A stretch of 64,000 bases of DNA. It comes from Talinum fruticosum. Lineage: Eukaryota; Streptophyta; Magnoliopsida; Caryophyllales; Talinaceae. Each line of letters starts with the position of its first letter. Position 1 is the first letter of the stretch. The stretch is taken from NCBI GenBank assembly GCA_021018815.1, contig JAITYX010000143.1, positions 1 through 64,000 of the forward strand, given 5' to 3'. The notes under the pieces are model-generated. The model saw only the letters and a list, made by a program, of their open reading frames with translations. It ran no database searches and had not been told where the DNA came from. Both the position numbers and the translations under genes were made by a program. Below are positions 38,280 to 48,793 of this stretch, piece after piece.

Positions 38280-38700
38280 TTGACTTTTTCGTTTTGACGT
38301 TTATAACAGTCTAATATAACAGATTCAGAATAACTAAAAACGCTAATCATAACGGTTCGTAACAATTAGTTTTCAGTTAATCGTAACCATTCATAACAAC
38401 TAATAGTTAATCGTAATAGCGAATAATTAGTTTTTAAGCTGTTAAAACAACAAGCGTTAATTTTCCCGAGCATAAGAGTAGTTCGTTTTAGGAATAACAA
38501 CTAGTTGTTAGTTAACTTATTAGCTGTTACGCATTGATATGAGTTGCGATGAATTATTACGATCAACCGATAAATTGTTATGAGTTGTTATAATTATTAT
38601 AATTAATCGAAATTAGTTGTTATGAGCTATTTTGTATAGTCATAGTTATTATGATTAACTGAAATTAGTATATATAATATCGAATAACTAGATTAATTTG
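38280..38700. repeat. Dispersed repeat family A, long copy with hairpin-like arms
   Basis: The left arm contains CGTTTTGACGTTTATAACAG, AACGGTTCGTAACAATTAG and AGTTAATCGTAACCATTCAT. The right arm (about 38500-38660) contains approximate inverted matches such as AATTAATCGAAATTAGTTG and TTATGAGTTGTTATAATTA. The arms would fold into a long imperfect stem, as in foldback or MITE-type elements. No coding capacity. Confidence 0.5.
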
Positions 38701-38744
38701 ATCGAAATCAACATTAACAAATTATTAAAGACTGAAGATGAACG

Positions 38745-38749
<5 letters not shown>

Positions 38750-38785
<36 letters not shown>
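38750..38785. repeat. (GA)n microsatellite
   Basis: Uninterrupted AG/GA dinucleotides, about 18 units, just outside the right end of the family A copy. Confidence 0.9.
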
Positions 38786-38788
<3 letters not shown>

Positions 38789-39268
38789 GCAACATGAAGA
38801 TACGTAAAAGGATAACTTTGTCCAGCGAGATTTACCCGATTACGTCATAAAATTAATTGCCCTACGCGTCCCTCATTTTCGATCAAATTAAACCCACACA
38901 AGGTGAATTTAATGAACAAATAATTTAGAAAATAATAATAATAATTAGATAATTTCCAGTACTATACCAACGTGATTCTGGTTTTTCCTTTTCATTTTTG
39001 ATTCGAAAAGGACAAACACAACTGGCTACCGTGGCGTCTAATTAATCCCAATCTGGGCAAAAATTTTTTCCTTCTCCCTCTCTCTGCCCACGGGACGTGT
39101 GATGTGCTTTCACTTTGGAGTAAATTAGACGTGTAATTGCCATGTGAAGATGCATGTTATGTTATGTAATAAGCTAAAGAGGGCAAACTAATTAACTTAG
39201 ATTAGTAGGGAAAGTAATAGCCTTCTACCTCAAGTTAATTGGTTAATAATGCATGTATTCAGACTTTG

Positions 39269-39299
<31 letters not shown>
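39269..39299. repeat. (GT)n(GA)n compound microsatellite
   Basis: About ten GT units are directly followed by about five GA units. Confidence 0.85.
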
Positions 39300-39479
39300 T
39301 CATAGTCAATAGAAGAAACTTCCAAGTTTATTAACTAATTCTAGATTTAGACGTGTAATAGTCTAATGTAGCATACTTATTTTTTTTAATTTAAATAATT
39401 GATTGTGTACTTTTGTATGTGTTATTTTATAAAATTATATCTATGGTCAATTATTATATCGATCCTCTTATTTTTTATA

Positions 39480-39735
39480 CTCGTAACACGACCTCTCACG
39501 TGGATGTCCATTAGGTTTGAAGTGTGGATGCAACAAATGCATTTTCTTAGTAATGCAATAATCGATACGAAGATCGTTAAAATTCGAACCCAAGATCTCT
39601 TACTCGAAAAGACTATAATACCATGTTTCACTAACCAACTCAACCAAAAACTCAAACCGATACTAGAAAGTTTAAAAATAGATTTATACTTTAATATTAT
39701 ATACATGATGTACAATCGGAAAATTAAAGTTGTAC
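39480..39735. repeat. Fragment of a common plant dispersed repeat
   Basis: Contains AATTCGAACCCAAGATCTCT, then ATAATACCATGTTTCACTAA and CCAACTCAACCAAAAACTCA. This resembles a widespread plant interspersed sequence with the phrase 'cgaacccaagacctct...gataccatgtt'. The class is not assignable from sequence alone and the match is from memory of the pattern. Confidence 0.4.
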
Positions 39736-40399
39736 AAGTTAGATAATGATTTTGAAGACATGAAAAACGCTAGCAGTCTAACTAGGATAGGACGTGAATG
39801 GTATTAGATGCACAACGTGATCATACTATTTGAGTGGTCAAAATTGTACGAATTTAATGACATTAAAAAACAAGTGTAATTATCTTTTAAAAATATATTA
39901 TTGAAGGGATAAATACAATGCAAGAATATTAGTGAGAATAATTGGAAAACACATTATTTGTACAAAGGAGTATATAAAGTAGTCAAGTGAGGTGGCTTGC
40001 GAATGGTGAAAGACCAGCAAGTAGTTGTGTGAAAACATGGAATAATCCAAAGCTCTTCATCTCTTCGTGAAGAAGAAGAAGGAGGAGGAGGAGGAAGTGT
40101 GATGGTACGTACACGTACGTACGTATGAAGAGGTTGTGGAAAGAAAGCAAAGGTGGAAGTGGGACCCCCATCATTTTGGTTGGGGCCTTTGGAAGCATAT
40201 CCACTTGTTGCCTTGCCATTCCGAGTTTGATCGGTCTCTTTCTTCTCCACAGTCATTGGCCACGTATGTACCCTTTGCCTTAACCTTCACAAGTTTACTT
40301 CCCTCTCAATTACTATTTTGAATTATGAATTATGAATTATGATCCACGCACCTTACACTTCGGTTTATGCGATTTAAATAATATTGAAACTTATTCCTT

Positions 40400-40535
40400 T
40401 TCCAATTCTTAGGAACATATATTTTCGGAGAGAGAAATTAAGCTCATAAAATTCTCCTATTTTCTGTTTCGTTTAACTATTTATTGACATATGATGAGTA
40501 CTACGTACTCCCAAATATATATAAGACGTTTTGAA
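40400..40535. repeat. Dispersed repeat family B, copy
   Basis: Contains ATATATTTTCGGAGAGAGAA, TCATAAAATTCTCCTATTTT, TTATTGACATATGATGAGT and ACTCCCAAATATATATAAGA. These are in the same order as the copies at 26.1-26.4 kb and 61.5-61.6 kb. Confidence 0.55.
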
Positions 40536-40781
40536 AATAAATAAATAAAATACGTGGCAAAAGCAGCATTGGAGAATGAGGGTGAGTAAGAGAGAGAGAT
40601 ATGAGGAAGTAGCCACCGCAGCAGGTTGCGGTGATGTTGGTATATTTGCTAGGATGGGATGGGATGGAATGGAAAAGGAATCAGTTTGGAATTTGATTTT
40701 TGTTCGATTTGGCTTCCCTATTACTCCTTTTTATATATCATATATGTATGGCTAGCTTTCCCTAACAAACTTGTACCCTTT

Positions 40782-40802
40782 TATATATATATATATATAT
40801 AT
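40782..40802. repeat. (TA)n microsatellite
   Basis: About ten uninterrupted TA units. Confidence 0.85.
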
Positions 40803-41025
40803 GGTTGTTTTTGGATGGATGAGTAAATATGCATACAAAATTAGTTACTCCATTTTGTCATGTAAACAATTCACTGATTCCAATCTTCTAATCAAAAACT
40901 TTGGAGGATAGTGATATTCAATTATATGCAGCATATCATTTCATTTCATTTCATTAGATGTTTGAAATGCCGGTTAGAATCAGCTATTATATAATTGAAA
41001 TAAGTTGAAATAATTAATTGTTATA

Positions 41026-41256
41026 TTCCTTCCATTTTATAATATATGTCACTTTATAATTCTAATTACATATTAATTATTAATTTATTAATTTTATCCT
41101 TATTAATTGTTTTAATTATCTTTTTTTAATTAATTTTCTTCAATTTCAATGAAATATAGAGACAATTTGACCTTTTAACATAAATCTTGTCATGAATTTT
41201 GTATTTTTTAATATTCCCATAACATTAAAACGACGTATATTTTGAAACGAAGGGAG
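41026..41256. mobile_element. Stowaway-like MITE (about 231 bp)
   Basis: The left end is TTCCTTCCATTTTATAATAT followed by ATGTCACTTT. The right end, on the complement, is CTCCCTTCGTTTCAAAATAT followed by ACGTCGTTTT. They align as imperfect terminal inverted repeats of about 30 bp. Both sides are bordered by TA (41024-41025, 41257-41258). The interior is AT-rich with no coding capacity. Confidence 0.75.
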
Positions 41257-41556
41257 TAACTATTATGAGTTAAAATCATCTGAAAATTGTTATAAATCCA
41301 GACATAAATACCGTTTGGAAAAGACCTAAATGAGAAAAAAAAAAAAAGACGGTTGAATTAAGAAATTAGGGTTATAAATGAATAGAGTGGAGATTCCGTA
41401 CATGGGAGCTAATGGGAGAGAATCTAGGGATGACGAATATAATTAATGAACAGAGAAGCTTTGAAGGAATTAAATTAATGGAAAGTAGTGAATTTGCAGA
41501 GGAGGAGATCAGAGGATGTTGTTGCTTGACGCATTTGGCAGATGAAGAGAGAAGTC

Positions 41557-41608
41557 GTCCTCTTCCTCTTCCTCTTCCTCTCCCTCTGTCTCTCTCTCTC
41601 TCTCTCTC
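41557..41608. repeat. (CCTCTT)n(CT)n compound microsatellite
   Basis: Several CCTCTT hexamers pass into a pure CT tract. Confidence 0.8.
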
Positions 41609-41999
41609 CTCGTAAGTCGAGTGTTTGGATTTCAAGCTACATCATAAGCCTCACCCCTCTCACGTGACTCATTGAGTATTCGCCAAGTCATTTCATATAT
41701 ATTTACATTATTATTACTTCTTCTTCTTCTGCTTGCCCTAATTAATTAATTAATTTAATTGGGGTTTACATGCTCTCTTAATCACTACTATATTAAGTTA
41801 ATGAGTTTATTTTTACATTAGTCGGCTTTTAGTGGTCTAATTGAGGTCGGCTAAACCACGTGCATGTTGAGCCCCTGCTAAGAAATCTATCCACGCCTAA
41901 TATCTTTGTTGTCATACACACAAATCTATAATCAAAATCCTCGGAAACAATTTTAAATTTTTATTTTTAGATTTTTGATTTTTATATGGTAGGAATAAT

Positions 42000-42240
42000 A
42001 TTGGAGTTATAACTTTAGACGACATATTCGTTTTATCTCGTTAAAAACTAATTGTTAACTGTCGGTTGTTAACAATGATTACATTTAGTTGAAACTAGTT
42101 GTTATCGGTTGAGTTGTTACAAACTATTATAAGCTTATTATATGGTTACGTTTAGATATTACGAGCTATTAATTTTAATAAATGTTGTTATAAACATAAA
42201 AAGAACTCTAAATGGGTCAAATATGCTATAATGCGAGGCA
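42000..42240. repeat. Dispersed repeat family A, third copy
   Basis: Contains ATTCGTTTTATCTCGTTAAA, CTAATTGTTAACTGTCGGTT, TTAGTTGAAACTAGTTGTTA and ATGTTGTTATAAACATAAAA. The last is an inverted match to the TTTATAACA border of the other copies. Confidence 0.45.
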
Positions 42241-43750
42241 TAAAAGGCCTTTTCTTTAAGTAATTAAATCGAGTTTTCTGATAAAAACCCTAGCTATTTT
42301 ACGTAGGAATATGTGATTAACTTGCCTTTGTGTATAAATATAATTAATTGTAACAATATATAGATGTATTTTGAGAATATTGAATATTTTTCTTAATAAT
42401 TAACACTTTGACTCTAAATAGCCTACTTAGTATATACACAATTATATTCTGTTCTACTCGAATATGTATCACTATGAAATGCTTATATAAAATGGCGTTG
42501 AAGCTTTGTGGGAGATAACGGTGTCCCGAAACAAAGTTACGTTGAAAAAAAAATGTTTACTAATCGATAATAAGTTAATTTTGACATTAAACACCGACAA
42601 AAATAATTGTAAAAGTCCAAAAAATATCTATAAATATAAAGAGACCGTCCATAATATAAATGTGTAGCTATATATTCCAACGTACGTACATACATATTTG
42701 AAGGCTTGAAGCTAGGTAGGGATGATTTGTGGTGGCGGGGGAGAGGAAAGGGAAAGGAGAGAAAAGAGTGAAAACGTGAGGAGCACGTGAAGGTGAATAT
42801 TATGGAATGGAAGGCTTTGACTGGTCTTTGTGTGTGTTGATGACAAATCAAGAGAAGTATACTTCCAATGACAGAGAGAAGCTACGATTTTACGATTGGA
42901 TATTTAGGCACGCCAACCCACGCCTATCTATACTATTATACCTCTTCCACACAAAATCTCATCCTTTTTTGTCATTTTCTTTTCCTCTTTCGATCCTTCT
43001 CCTATTCATTCCAATCTATATTATAATTTTTTTATTAGTGTATTGATAGCTCAATTAAAATCTAGGGTTAAATTCATAAGCTATGAGAGTAATCTTGAAT
43101 TAATTTTTAATATTATTAATTTAGTTCGATTTAAATATGTCTGATAAAGTTTGATTTTAAGAAAGATGGGTTCATCTAAATTAGTATGGAGTAAAACGTG
43201 TACTCAAACTCGTAAGTATTAGGTGATGCGTCACGTACATAATTTCAAAGGAAAAACATCATGCAATGGGAGTTATATATTGATGTCGTTTATAATATAA
43301 GGATGGTGTTAAAGACAAAATCAAAAAAAAAAAAAAACTTAAATTTATAGAATGGAGGGAGCAACCATCTCATTCATCTTAAACTCAAATATAGGAGGAT
43401 ATAGCAATCAATGTAATAAGTTTATAATGATATTTTCTTATAATTATTTATAATGATATTTTTAATTTTGAAAATGAAACAAATTATAATTAGATAAAAA
43501 TGGATGAAAAGGAGGGTGGGGTGTAATGATTATGTAAAAGGAGGGGAGGGCTGAAATGCTGAATAATGTCGTAGAACTAAAAGAAATGAAAGTATAGGCA
43601 TATAAGCATATATATTTTTGACCGTGCAAGGAATGAGGAGTAGTGGTAGAGATTAGAGAAGAGGAGAGAGTAGGCATTGTAATTTCGCTTTTGTGCCTGC
43701 AAGTTGTGAGACAACCATATGCTTTCTTCACCTTTACGTGCATGGTAAGT

Positions 43751-43753
<3 letters not shown>

Positions 43754-43780
<27 letters not shown>
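43754..43780. repeat. (CT)n microsatellite
   Basis: About thirteen uninterrupted CT units. Confidence 0.85.
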
Positions 43781-43782
<2 letters not shown>

Positions 43783-44375
43783 GCTTTGACATGTACTAGT
43801 GTACTATTGCATATATATCTATTATCTACTAACTTACCTTGGTCGCCAAAGGTCTAGTCATTACTTATCGTCCTTTTTCTTGTGATTCAGAGGTATAAGG
43901 TTCTCTGTAATTTGTAATGAGCTACAAGGATCTGTAAAATTATATAAAAAATATAAGATAGTTTTAAAGTTCGTTATAAAAATTTGTAATGAGATGAAAG
44001 GAGCAATAAGTTTGTAAGCTAAATCTAAATAAAACAAAACTCAAGTGTAGATTTTTAACTTACACTATGTAAATAAGGTTTAGTGTGTGAGCTCACTTAT
44101 CATTGTAAAAAGAAAAGGGTATAGATTTGAATTTGGTAAATTTGACTTGTAATTTGAACCAAACATTGACCCGTCTCATCTCTATCACTCGGAACCTAAA
44201 TTTGACTCGACATGAATTTTTTCAAAAAATTAATGTTTTTCTTTTAGAAAATAAGATTACTGATCTAAAATCTAACATTTGTTAGTCCATAATCAACCAC
44301 AACTAAAATGCCATCTACCTTAAATATGAGGCCTATTCTTAACTCACCTTTATTAGAGGTGAACGCCCTATTTAT

Positions 44376-44378
<3 letters not shown>

Positions 44379-44467
<89 letters not shown>
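44379..44467. repeat. (AT)n(GT)n compound microsatellite abutting the retroelement
   Basis: About 31 AT units (44379-44440) are followed by about 13 GT units that run directly into the LTR terminus TGTTTCCGG at 44466. The other side of the element starts with a shorter (AT)5GT. The element therefore appears to have inserted into an AT-repeat tract that later expanded on one side. Confidence 0.9.
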
Positions 44468-44470
<3 letters not shown>

Positions 44471-45072
44471 CCGGAGAAAATTGAGTCGATGATGTGGATT
44501 GATGATTCGGAGAGAGGAATGATTTACAACTCCGGTGCCGAGGACGTGGCACGATCGATCCGAGTCCGAGTGGCGACCGCTTGAACCCGCAAAAGGCGAA
44601 GCCCGGGTGGTGGATCCCGGGAACACCCCTCCGACGCTCAAGTTAGTAGTGAACTAAGTTGAATGGATCGAGGAGATCTTCCTCGATGTGCGTGGGGGAT
44701 TCCTTGGGAGTCGAGAAGTTTTCCAAAGATGGAAGTTCTCGGGATGCGTGTGGATGAACGTTGATGAATGTGGATGAGCGTTGAGAGCTTAGGAGCTTGA
44801 GAGCTTGAATTCTCGGAAAGACGAGATTTCTTCTCCAATCAACATAACATGCCTTGGGATTGAGAAAAGATGAGTACTTATAGAAGATTTTAAAGGTGTA
44901 AAACGATACTTTACCATAGTTTAGGAGGAAACCCTAGCCCTAATGGGCTTTGGGCTTTACTTGGCCCGTTAAGAGTTGGCTTGGGCCAATACCTCCCTTA
45001 CCCGACTTATTAGGCTCGGGTGGCTAGTGACGTGGTGGGTGAGTTGGAACTGTCCGGAAAATACCCGAATCA
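44466..45072 (-). repeat. 3' LTR (607 bp)
   Basis: On the plus strand it runs from TGTTTCCGGAGAAAATTG to GGAAAATACCCGAATCA and is collinear with 53054-53658. It is the 3' LTR relative to gag, preceded on the element strand by the polypurine tract at 45073-45086. Confidence 0.95.
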
Positions 45073-45086
45073 TTTAGCCCCTCACG
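45073..45086 (-). promoter_or_regulatory. Polypurine tract (plus-strand primer site)
   Basis: Read on the minus strand it is CGTGAGGGGCTAAA, directly adjacent to the LTR start TGATTCGGG. Its purine-rich composition and position are as required for second-strand priming. Confidence 0.7.
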
Positions 45087-45159
45087 TTCGCCCGCATGCC
45101 TCCCGAGGTAGGTAGGTGGAATGTGGAGCCCATTCCGCTAAGCCTTTATGACCCCAAGT

Positions 45160-45168
45160 TCTTATAAA
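45160..45168 (+). promoter_or_regulatory. TATA-like box upstream of the antisense ORF
   Basis: TTATAAATA on the plus strand lies about 75 bp before the ATG at 45241, just outside the 3' LTR. It is a possible core promoter for transcription opposite to gag. Confidence 0.35.
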
Positions 45169-45240
45169 TAAGGGTGAATCTTGAGGAGGATAGTAAGTTT
45201 CCCGATCTTTACTCTTCCGCTTTCTCTTGCCTTGAAGAAA

Positions 45241-45759
45241 ATGATCGTTGGAGCGCTTCCGGTCGGATACGAGAAGTTGTGCCCTCGCTTCAACCGAGAT
45301 GAGGCCGAGCAAACAGCGATGGAGCGTCGCCGACCATCTTTTGTCGCGGAAACGTTCTACCGGCTTCTCATCGATGATGCTTGGAAGCCGAGGTTGATAA
45401 ATGATGGTGAGGAGTACGATAAATTGTTTCAAGCCACGATCCGCCCGAGTGGGATATTCTCGAGGCCTGGGTGGAGCACAACCATGATCTCTTCGTCGAA
45501 TTTCAGGCAACGTACCCGAGCTTTTCAACAAGCGATGCGGCGGGAGGAGGGGTCGCTCGAGTGTTGGCTCGTCTTCTAATCCTCCTATGGAGAGTGGCGA
45601 GTCGGTGGATGGCCCTTCAACCAACTCCTTTGATGAACGTGGGGACTTGCCCAAGGCAAAGGGGAGTGGCCTCCTGCGGAGAAGAAGAGAAACCTTCCGA
45701 CGGAGAAGAAGAGGAACCTTCCGGTGGAGAAAAAGAGGAACCTTCCGAAGGAGAAGTGA
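45241..45759 (+). CDS. Antisense additional ORF (aORF) inside the retroelement, frame-broken
   Basis: This reading region runs on the strand opposite to gag, between the tandem-repeat region and the 3' LTR. It starts MIVGALPVGYEKLCPRFNRD at 45241 and reads as ordinary globular protein (FYRLLIDDAWKPRLIND, then PPEWDILEAWVEHNHDLF after a frame change near 45430). It then becomes Ser/Pro-rich (SSNPPMESGESVDGPSTNSF) and ends in a Lys-rich tail with three 8-residue repeats of the type EKKRNLPT, stopping at TGA 45757-45759. Three frame changes (about 45430, 45575 and 45670) each correspond to one missing base. The expected product is about 170-175 aa. Antisense extra ORFs near the 3' LTR are known in Tat-lineage elements such as Grande, but I cannot assign this protein to a domain family. 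A longer frame on the opposite strand over the same bases looks like a shadow. Confidence 0.55.
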
Positions 45760-46029
45760 CGTGGTAGCCAGGGTCCTCATTCCTTCTAAGTAGTGTAACT
45801 GTAGCATAATAGTATAGCCATAGCGTCGTAGCGTAGTATCTTGAGTTTTAGACGCTTTGCTTCTCTTGTAATGGCGTACTGCGCGTTCTTGTCTTAATGA
45901 AGGAATGAATGAATGAAGCTCGTTTTGTTAACTTTGTCATTCTTCGCCTTCCTGTCTTGTTGTTGACGTTCATTGTGAAAAATGATTTTTACATAGCCCC
46001 TTGGGCTTAGAGGATAATTTTTGAGCAAC

Positions 46030-46630
46030 TTTTCAGCTCCCGGAGGCTTGAAAGTGCTTGAGTATGGATATCTCGCTAGGGGACATCCCACGGGGAACGT
46101 GACCTACTAACTTTAAGTTAAGAGTGCAAGTGCCCATGACGGAATGGGTCTTTGCGTGACTTTTTGATTTCCGAAGGTTCGAAAGTTCATGAATGCCCAT
46201 GACGGAATGGGTCTTTGCGCGACCTTTCGATTCTCGGCGATTCGAAAGCACGTGAATGCCCATGATGGAATGGGTCTTTGCGCGACCTTTCGATTCCCGA
46301 AGGTTCAAAAGTGCGTGAGTGCCCATGACAGGATGGGTCTTTGCGCGACCTTCCAATTCTCGAAGGTTCGAAAGTGCGTGAGTGCCCATGACGGAATGGG
46401 TCTTTGCGCGACCTTTTGATTCTCGAAGGTTCGAAAATGCGTGAGTGCCCATGACAGGATGGGTCCGTGCGCGACCTTCCGATTCTTGAAGGTTCGAAAG
46501 CGCGTGAGTCTTGCTAGGGAACATCCCACGGAGAACGCGACCCCCAACCTTACGTTATGAGTGCGAGTGCCCATGACGGAATGGGTCTTTGCGCGACTTT
46601 TCAGCTCCCGGAGGCTTGAAAGCGCTTGAG
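46030..46630. repeat. 63-bp tandem-repeat array inside the retroelement
   Basis: The motif GCCCATGACGGAATGGGTCT starts at 46132, 46195, 46258, 46321, 46384 and 46447, with exact 63-bp spacing, then at 46569 (122 bp later). Each unit contains the palindrome-like CCCATgacggaATGGG and a TTCGAAAG-type block. Because 63 is divisible by 3, both strands stay open over several units. The minus strand would give 21-residue repeats (SNLRESKGRAKTHSVMGTHA), but low complexity and lack of a start context make translation doubtful. The 122-bp spacing is one 63-bp unit plus a 59-bp module containing GGGAACATCCCACGGAGAAC. Confidence 0.85.
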
Positions 46631-47039
46631 AGATAGCTTCTTGAAGGGTACCACCTTATGGGGCTGAGAGTGCGATTTTCGGCTCCTGGAGGCCAAGTGG
46701 TCGCTGAGTGCAAACCGACTTTGTTCCCTTAGCCCCTTGTGAAGGTAGAGATGTGACTTGTTAGCCCTTGGGGCTAAGTCGCTGCTTGACGAGCTTTCGG
46801 GCCTTGCTCGTTTTGTTCTTGCAATTCTCGCAATGTTTGTGATGGATTGTTTGATTGATTTTTCCTTAGCCTCTTGGGGTTAAAAAGGAGTCTTGCGGGG
46901 AGGATGAGTTTTCTTGTGATCCCTATGGAGCCCTCAGGCGTCCCAGCCCCTATATGCCTCGGATTCGAAGAGAGTGAGTTTGCCCATGGTAGCGATGTCA
47001 TGAGTCTTTTACACGACCTTTCACCTCCCGGAGGCTCGA

Positions 47040-47520
47040 AAGTGCATAAACGTGAGTATCTCACGAGGGCATATCCCTCGGAAAACGCAACCCTCTAACC
47101 CAAAGTTAGGAGTGCAAGTGCCTATGCGGACATGGGTCATTGCGCGACCTTCCAACTCCTGGACGCTTGAAAGTGCATGATTCTCGAGCGCGACCTCCTA
47201 ACCTTAAGTTAGGAGTGCGAGTGCCCATGCGGACATGGATTTTTACGCGACCTTCTAGCTCCCGTAGGCTTAGAAGTGCATGATTCTCGCTAGGGAACAT
47301 CTCACGGAGAGCACGACCCCTAACCTTAAGTTAGGAGTGCGAGTGCCCATGCGGACATGGGTCTTTACGCGACCTTCCAGCTCCCGTAGGCTTAGAAGTG
47401 CATGATTCTCGAGAGCGACCTCCTAACCTTAAGTTAGGAGTGCGAGTGCCCATGCGGACATGGGTCTTTATGCGACCTTCTAGCTCTCGTAGGCTTAGAA
47501 GTGCATGATTGTGTGTCCTC
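47040..47520. repeat. Second tandem array with 103/122-bp period
   Basis: GTGCCCATGCGGACATGG-type motifs start at 47118, 47221, 47343 and 47446, giving spacings of 103, 122 and 103 bp. Units include CCTAACCTTAAGTTAGGAGT (an inverted-repeat-like core) and a CTCCCGTAGGCTTAGAAGTG block. The units are related to those of the first array, with the longer module retained. Confidence 0.8.
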
Positions 47521-47756
47521 CGAGAGGTGTTCCTTTTATGAAGTTAGGCGTACGATTTTTTAGCTCCTGGAGGCTAAGTTATCGTTTACCGTAACTTCGA
47601 AGGATGTCCCCTTTGTGGAGGTGGAAATGAGACTTTTTAGCTCCCGGAGGTTAAGTCGTTGCTTGACGTCGAGAGACGTTTTGGCTCCGAACTCACATGT
47701 TTCGTTGCGGAAATATTTTGAGAAGTTAACGCAATATTTGTTTTATTTATTTTTAA

Positions 47757-48790
47757 GACTCCCACTCATGACCTCTCACTACGATCGCTCGCCCTCACAC
47801 CCTCGCCCCAGCTCTCTCTCACGCTAGGCTCTCTCCCTCGGCCCAATTCACTCTCGCCCAGCTCCCCTCTCACGTTTACCCTCCCCTCCCTCCGGGCGCT
47901 CTCTCCCTCCCGCGGCCCGGCCTCCCTCCGGCTCGTCTCTCTCGGCCAAGACTTCAAACTCCTCCTCCCGCCTCTCTCTCCTCTTGCCCTAGCTTGCTGC
48001 GCGCCCCTTTCGCTCTGCTGCTGCAACTCTGTTGTCTCCCTCCGGCTACTCGCTACTCACCGACCCTCCTCTCGGGTCTCGCCATCTCCCTCGCCGGCTT
48101 CTCCAATCCCGACCCCTCCCCTCTCCTCCCCCTCCCCTCACTCTAGCTCATTCTCTCTCCCCTCGGGCTCCTACGAGCTCTCTCTTCTTCCCGCTCTCCT
48201 TCTTGCTCGGACACTCGTTGCTCTCGGACCGACCCCTCATACCGACCCTCGGACCGACCCCCAAACCCGACCCCTAGCACCGACTCCTCCATCTCACTCT
48301 CTCGCCGCTCGCTCGCTCTCTCACACACTTTCTCTCTCGGCCTCTGCTCTGTTTCGCCCTCTCGCTCTCGCTCAACCGTACCTCCAGGCCCCCTACCCGG
48401 CTGCTCCCGACCCCCAGCACCGACCCCTCGAGCCGACCCCTAGCCCCGAGCCCTAGGACCGACCCTTCCTCTCCACTCTCTCGCTCTCGTTCGCTCGCGC
48501 ACTCTCTCTCTCGCCCGCGGTCTCTCGCTCGGACTCGGCCTCACCCGGACCGACCCCTCACCCGGACCCCTCCCCCGACCCCTCACACCGACCCCTCATC
48601 CCGACCTCTCCCCCGACCCCTCACGCCCTCCGCTCTCTTTCTCGCTCGCTTGGCCTCTCTCGCTAACTTCTCTCCTCTCGGACTCGGTCCTCCCGGATCG
48701 ACCCTCACCCCGACCCCCGAGACCGACCCCTAGGACCGACCCCCAAACCCGACCTCTCTGGGACCCTTCCTCAAAACACCCAAAAACCTA
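47757..48790. repeat. 1-kb C/T-rich, GC-rich low-complexity block
   Basis: The plus strand is dominated by CTCTCTC, CTCGCTCGCTC and reiterated CCGACCCCT/CGGACCGACCCC motifs. The gag strand is therefore strongly purine-rich here. Its composition is unlike the rest of the element and the window. No conserved protein is recognisable in any frame. Confidence 0.75.
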
Positions 48791-48793
48791 ACA

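Larger units (their letters stand above)
29351..44378. other. 15-kb gene-poor AT-rich region
   Basis: No host coding gene is recognisable on either strand. The longest open frames are low-complexity (Ser/Leu from CT tracts, Pro-rich) or random. Contents that stand out are dispersed repeat family A (33285-33420, 38280-38700, 42000-42240), a family B copy at 40400-40535, a Stowaway-like MITE at 41026-41256, a fragment of another dispersed repeat at 39480-39735, microsatellites and a GC-rich island at 35090-35500. Confidence 0.55.

Noticed and set aside
44265..44641. Open frames containing long (IY)n and (TH)n stretches
   Set aside because: These are translations of the (AT)n(GT)n microsatellite running into the LTR and are not genes.
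45082..45807. 241-codon open frame on the minus strand
   Set aside because: It overlaps the antisense ORF region and its residues are compositionally biased (Leu/Arg-rich KVPLLLRRKV-type repeats from the 24-bp tandem unit). The plus-strand reading looks far more protein-like.
46130..46520. Regular repeats reminiscent of a CRISPR array
   Set aside because: The 63-bp units are contiguous with no unique spacers and lie inside a plant LTR retrotransposon.
47766..48328. Arg/Glu/Ser-rich and Pro/Ser-rich open frames in the C/T block
   Set aside because: Pure compositional products of CTC/CCG repeats, open in several frames on both strands, with no conserved domain.
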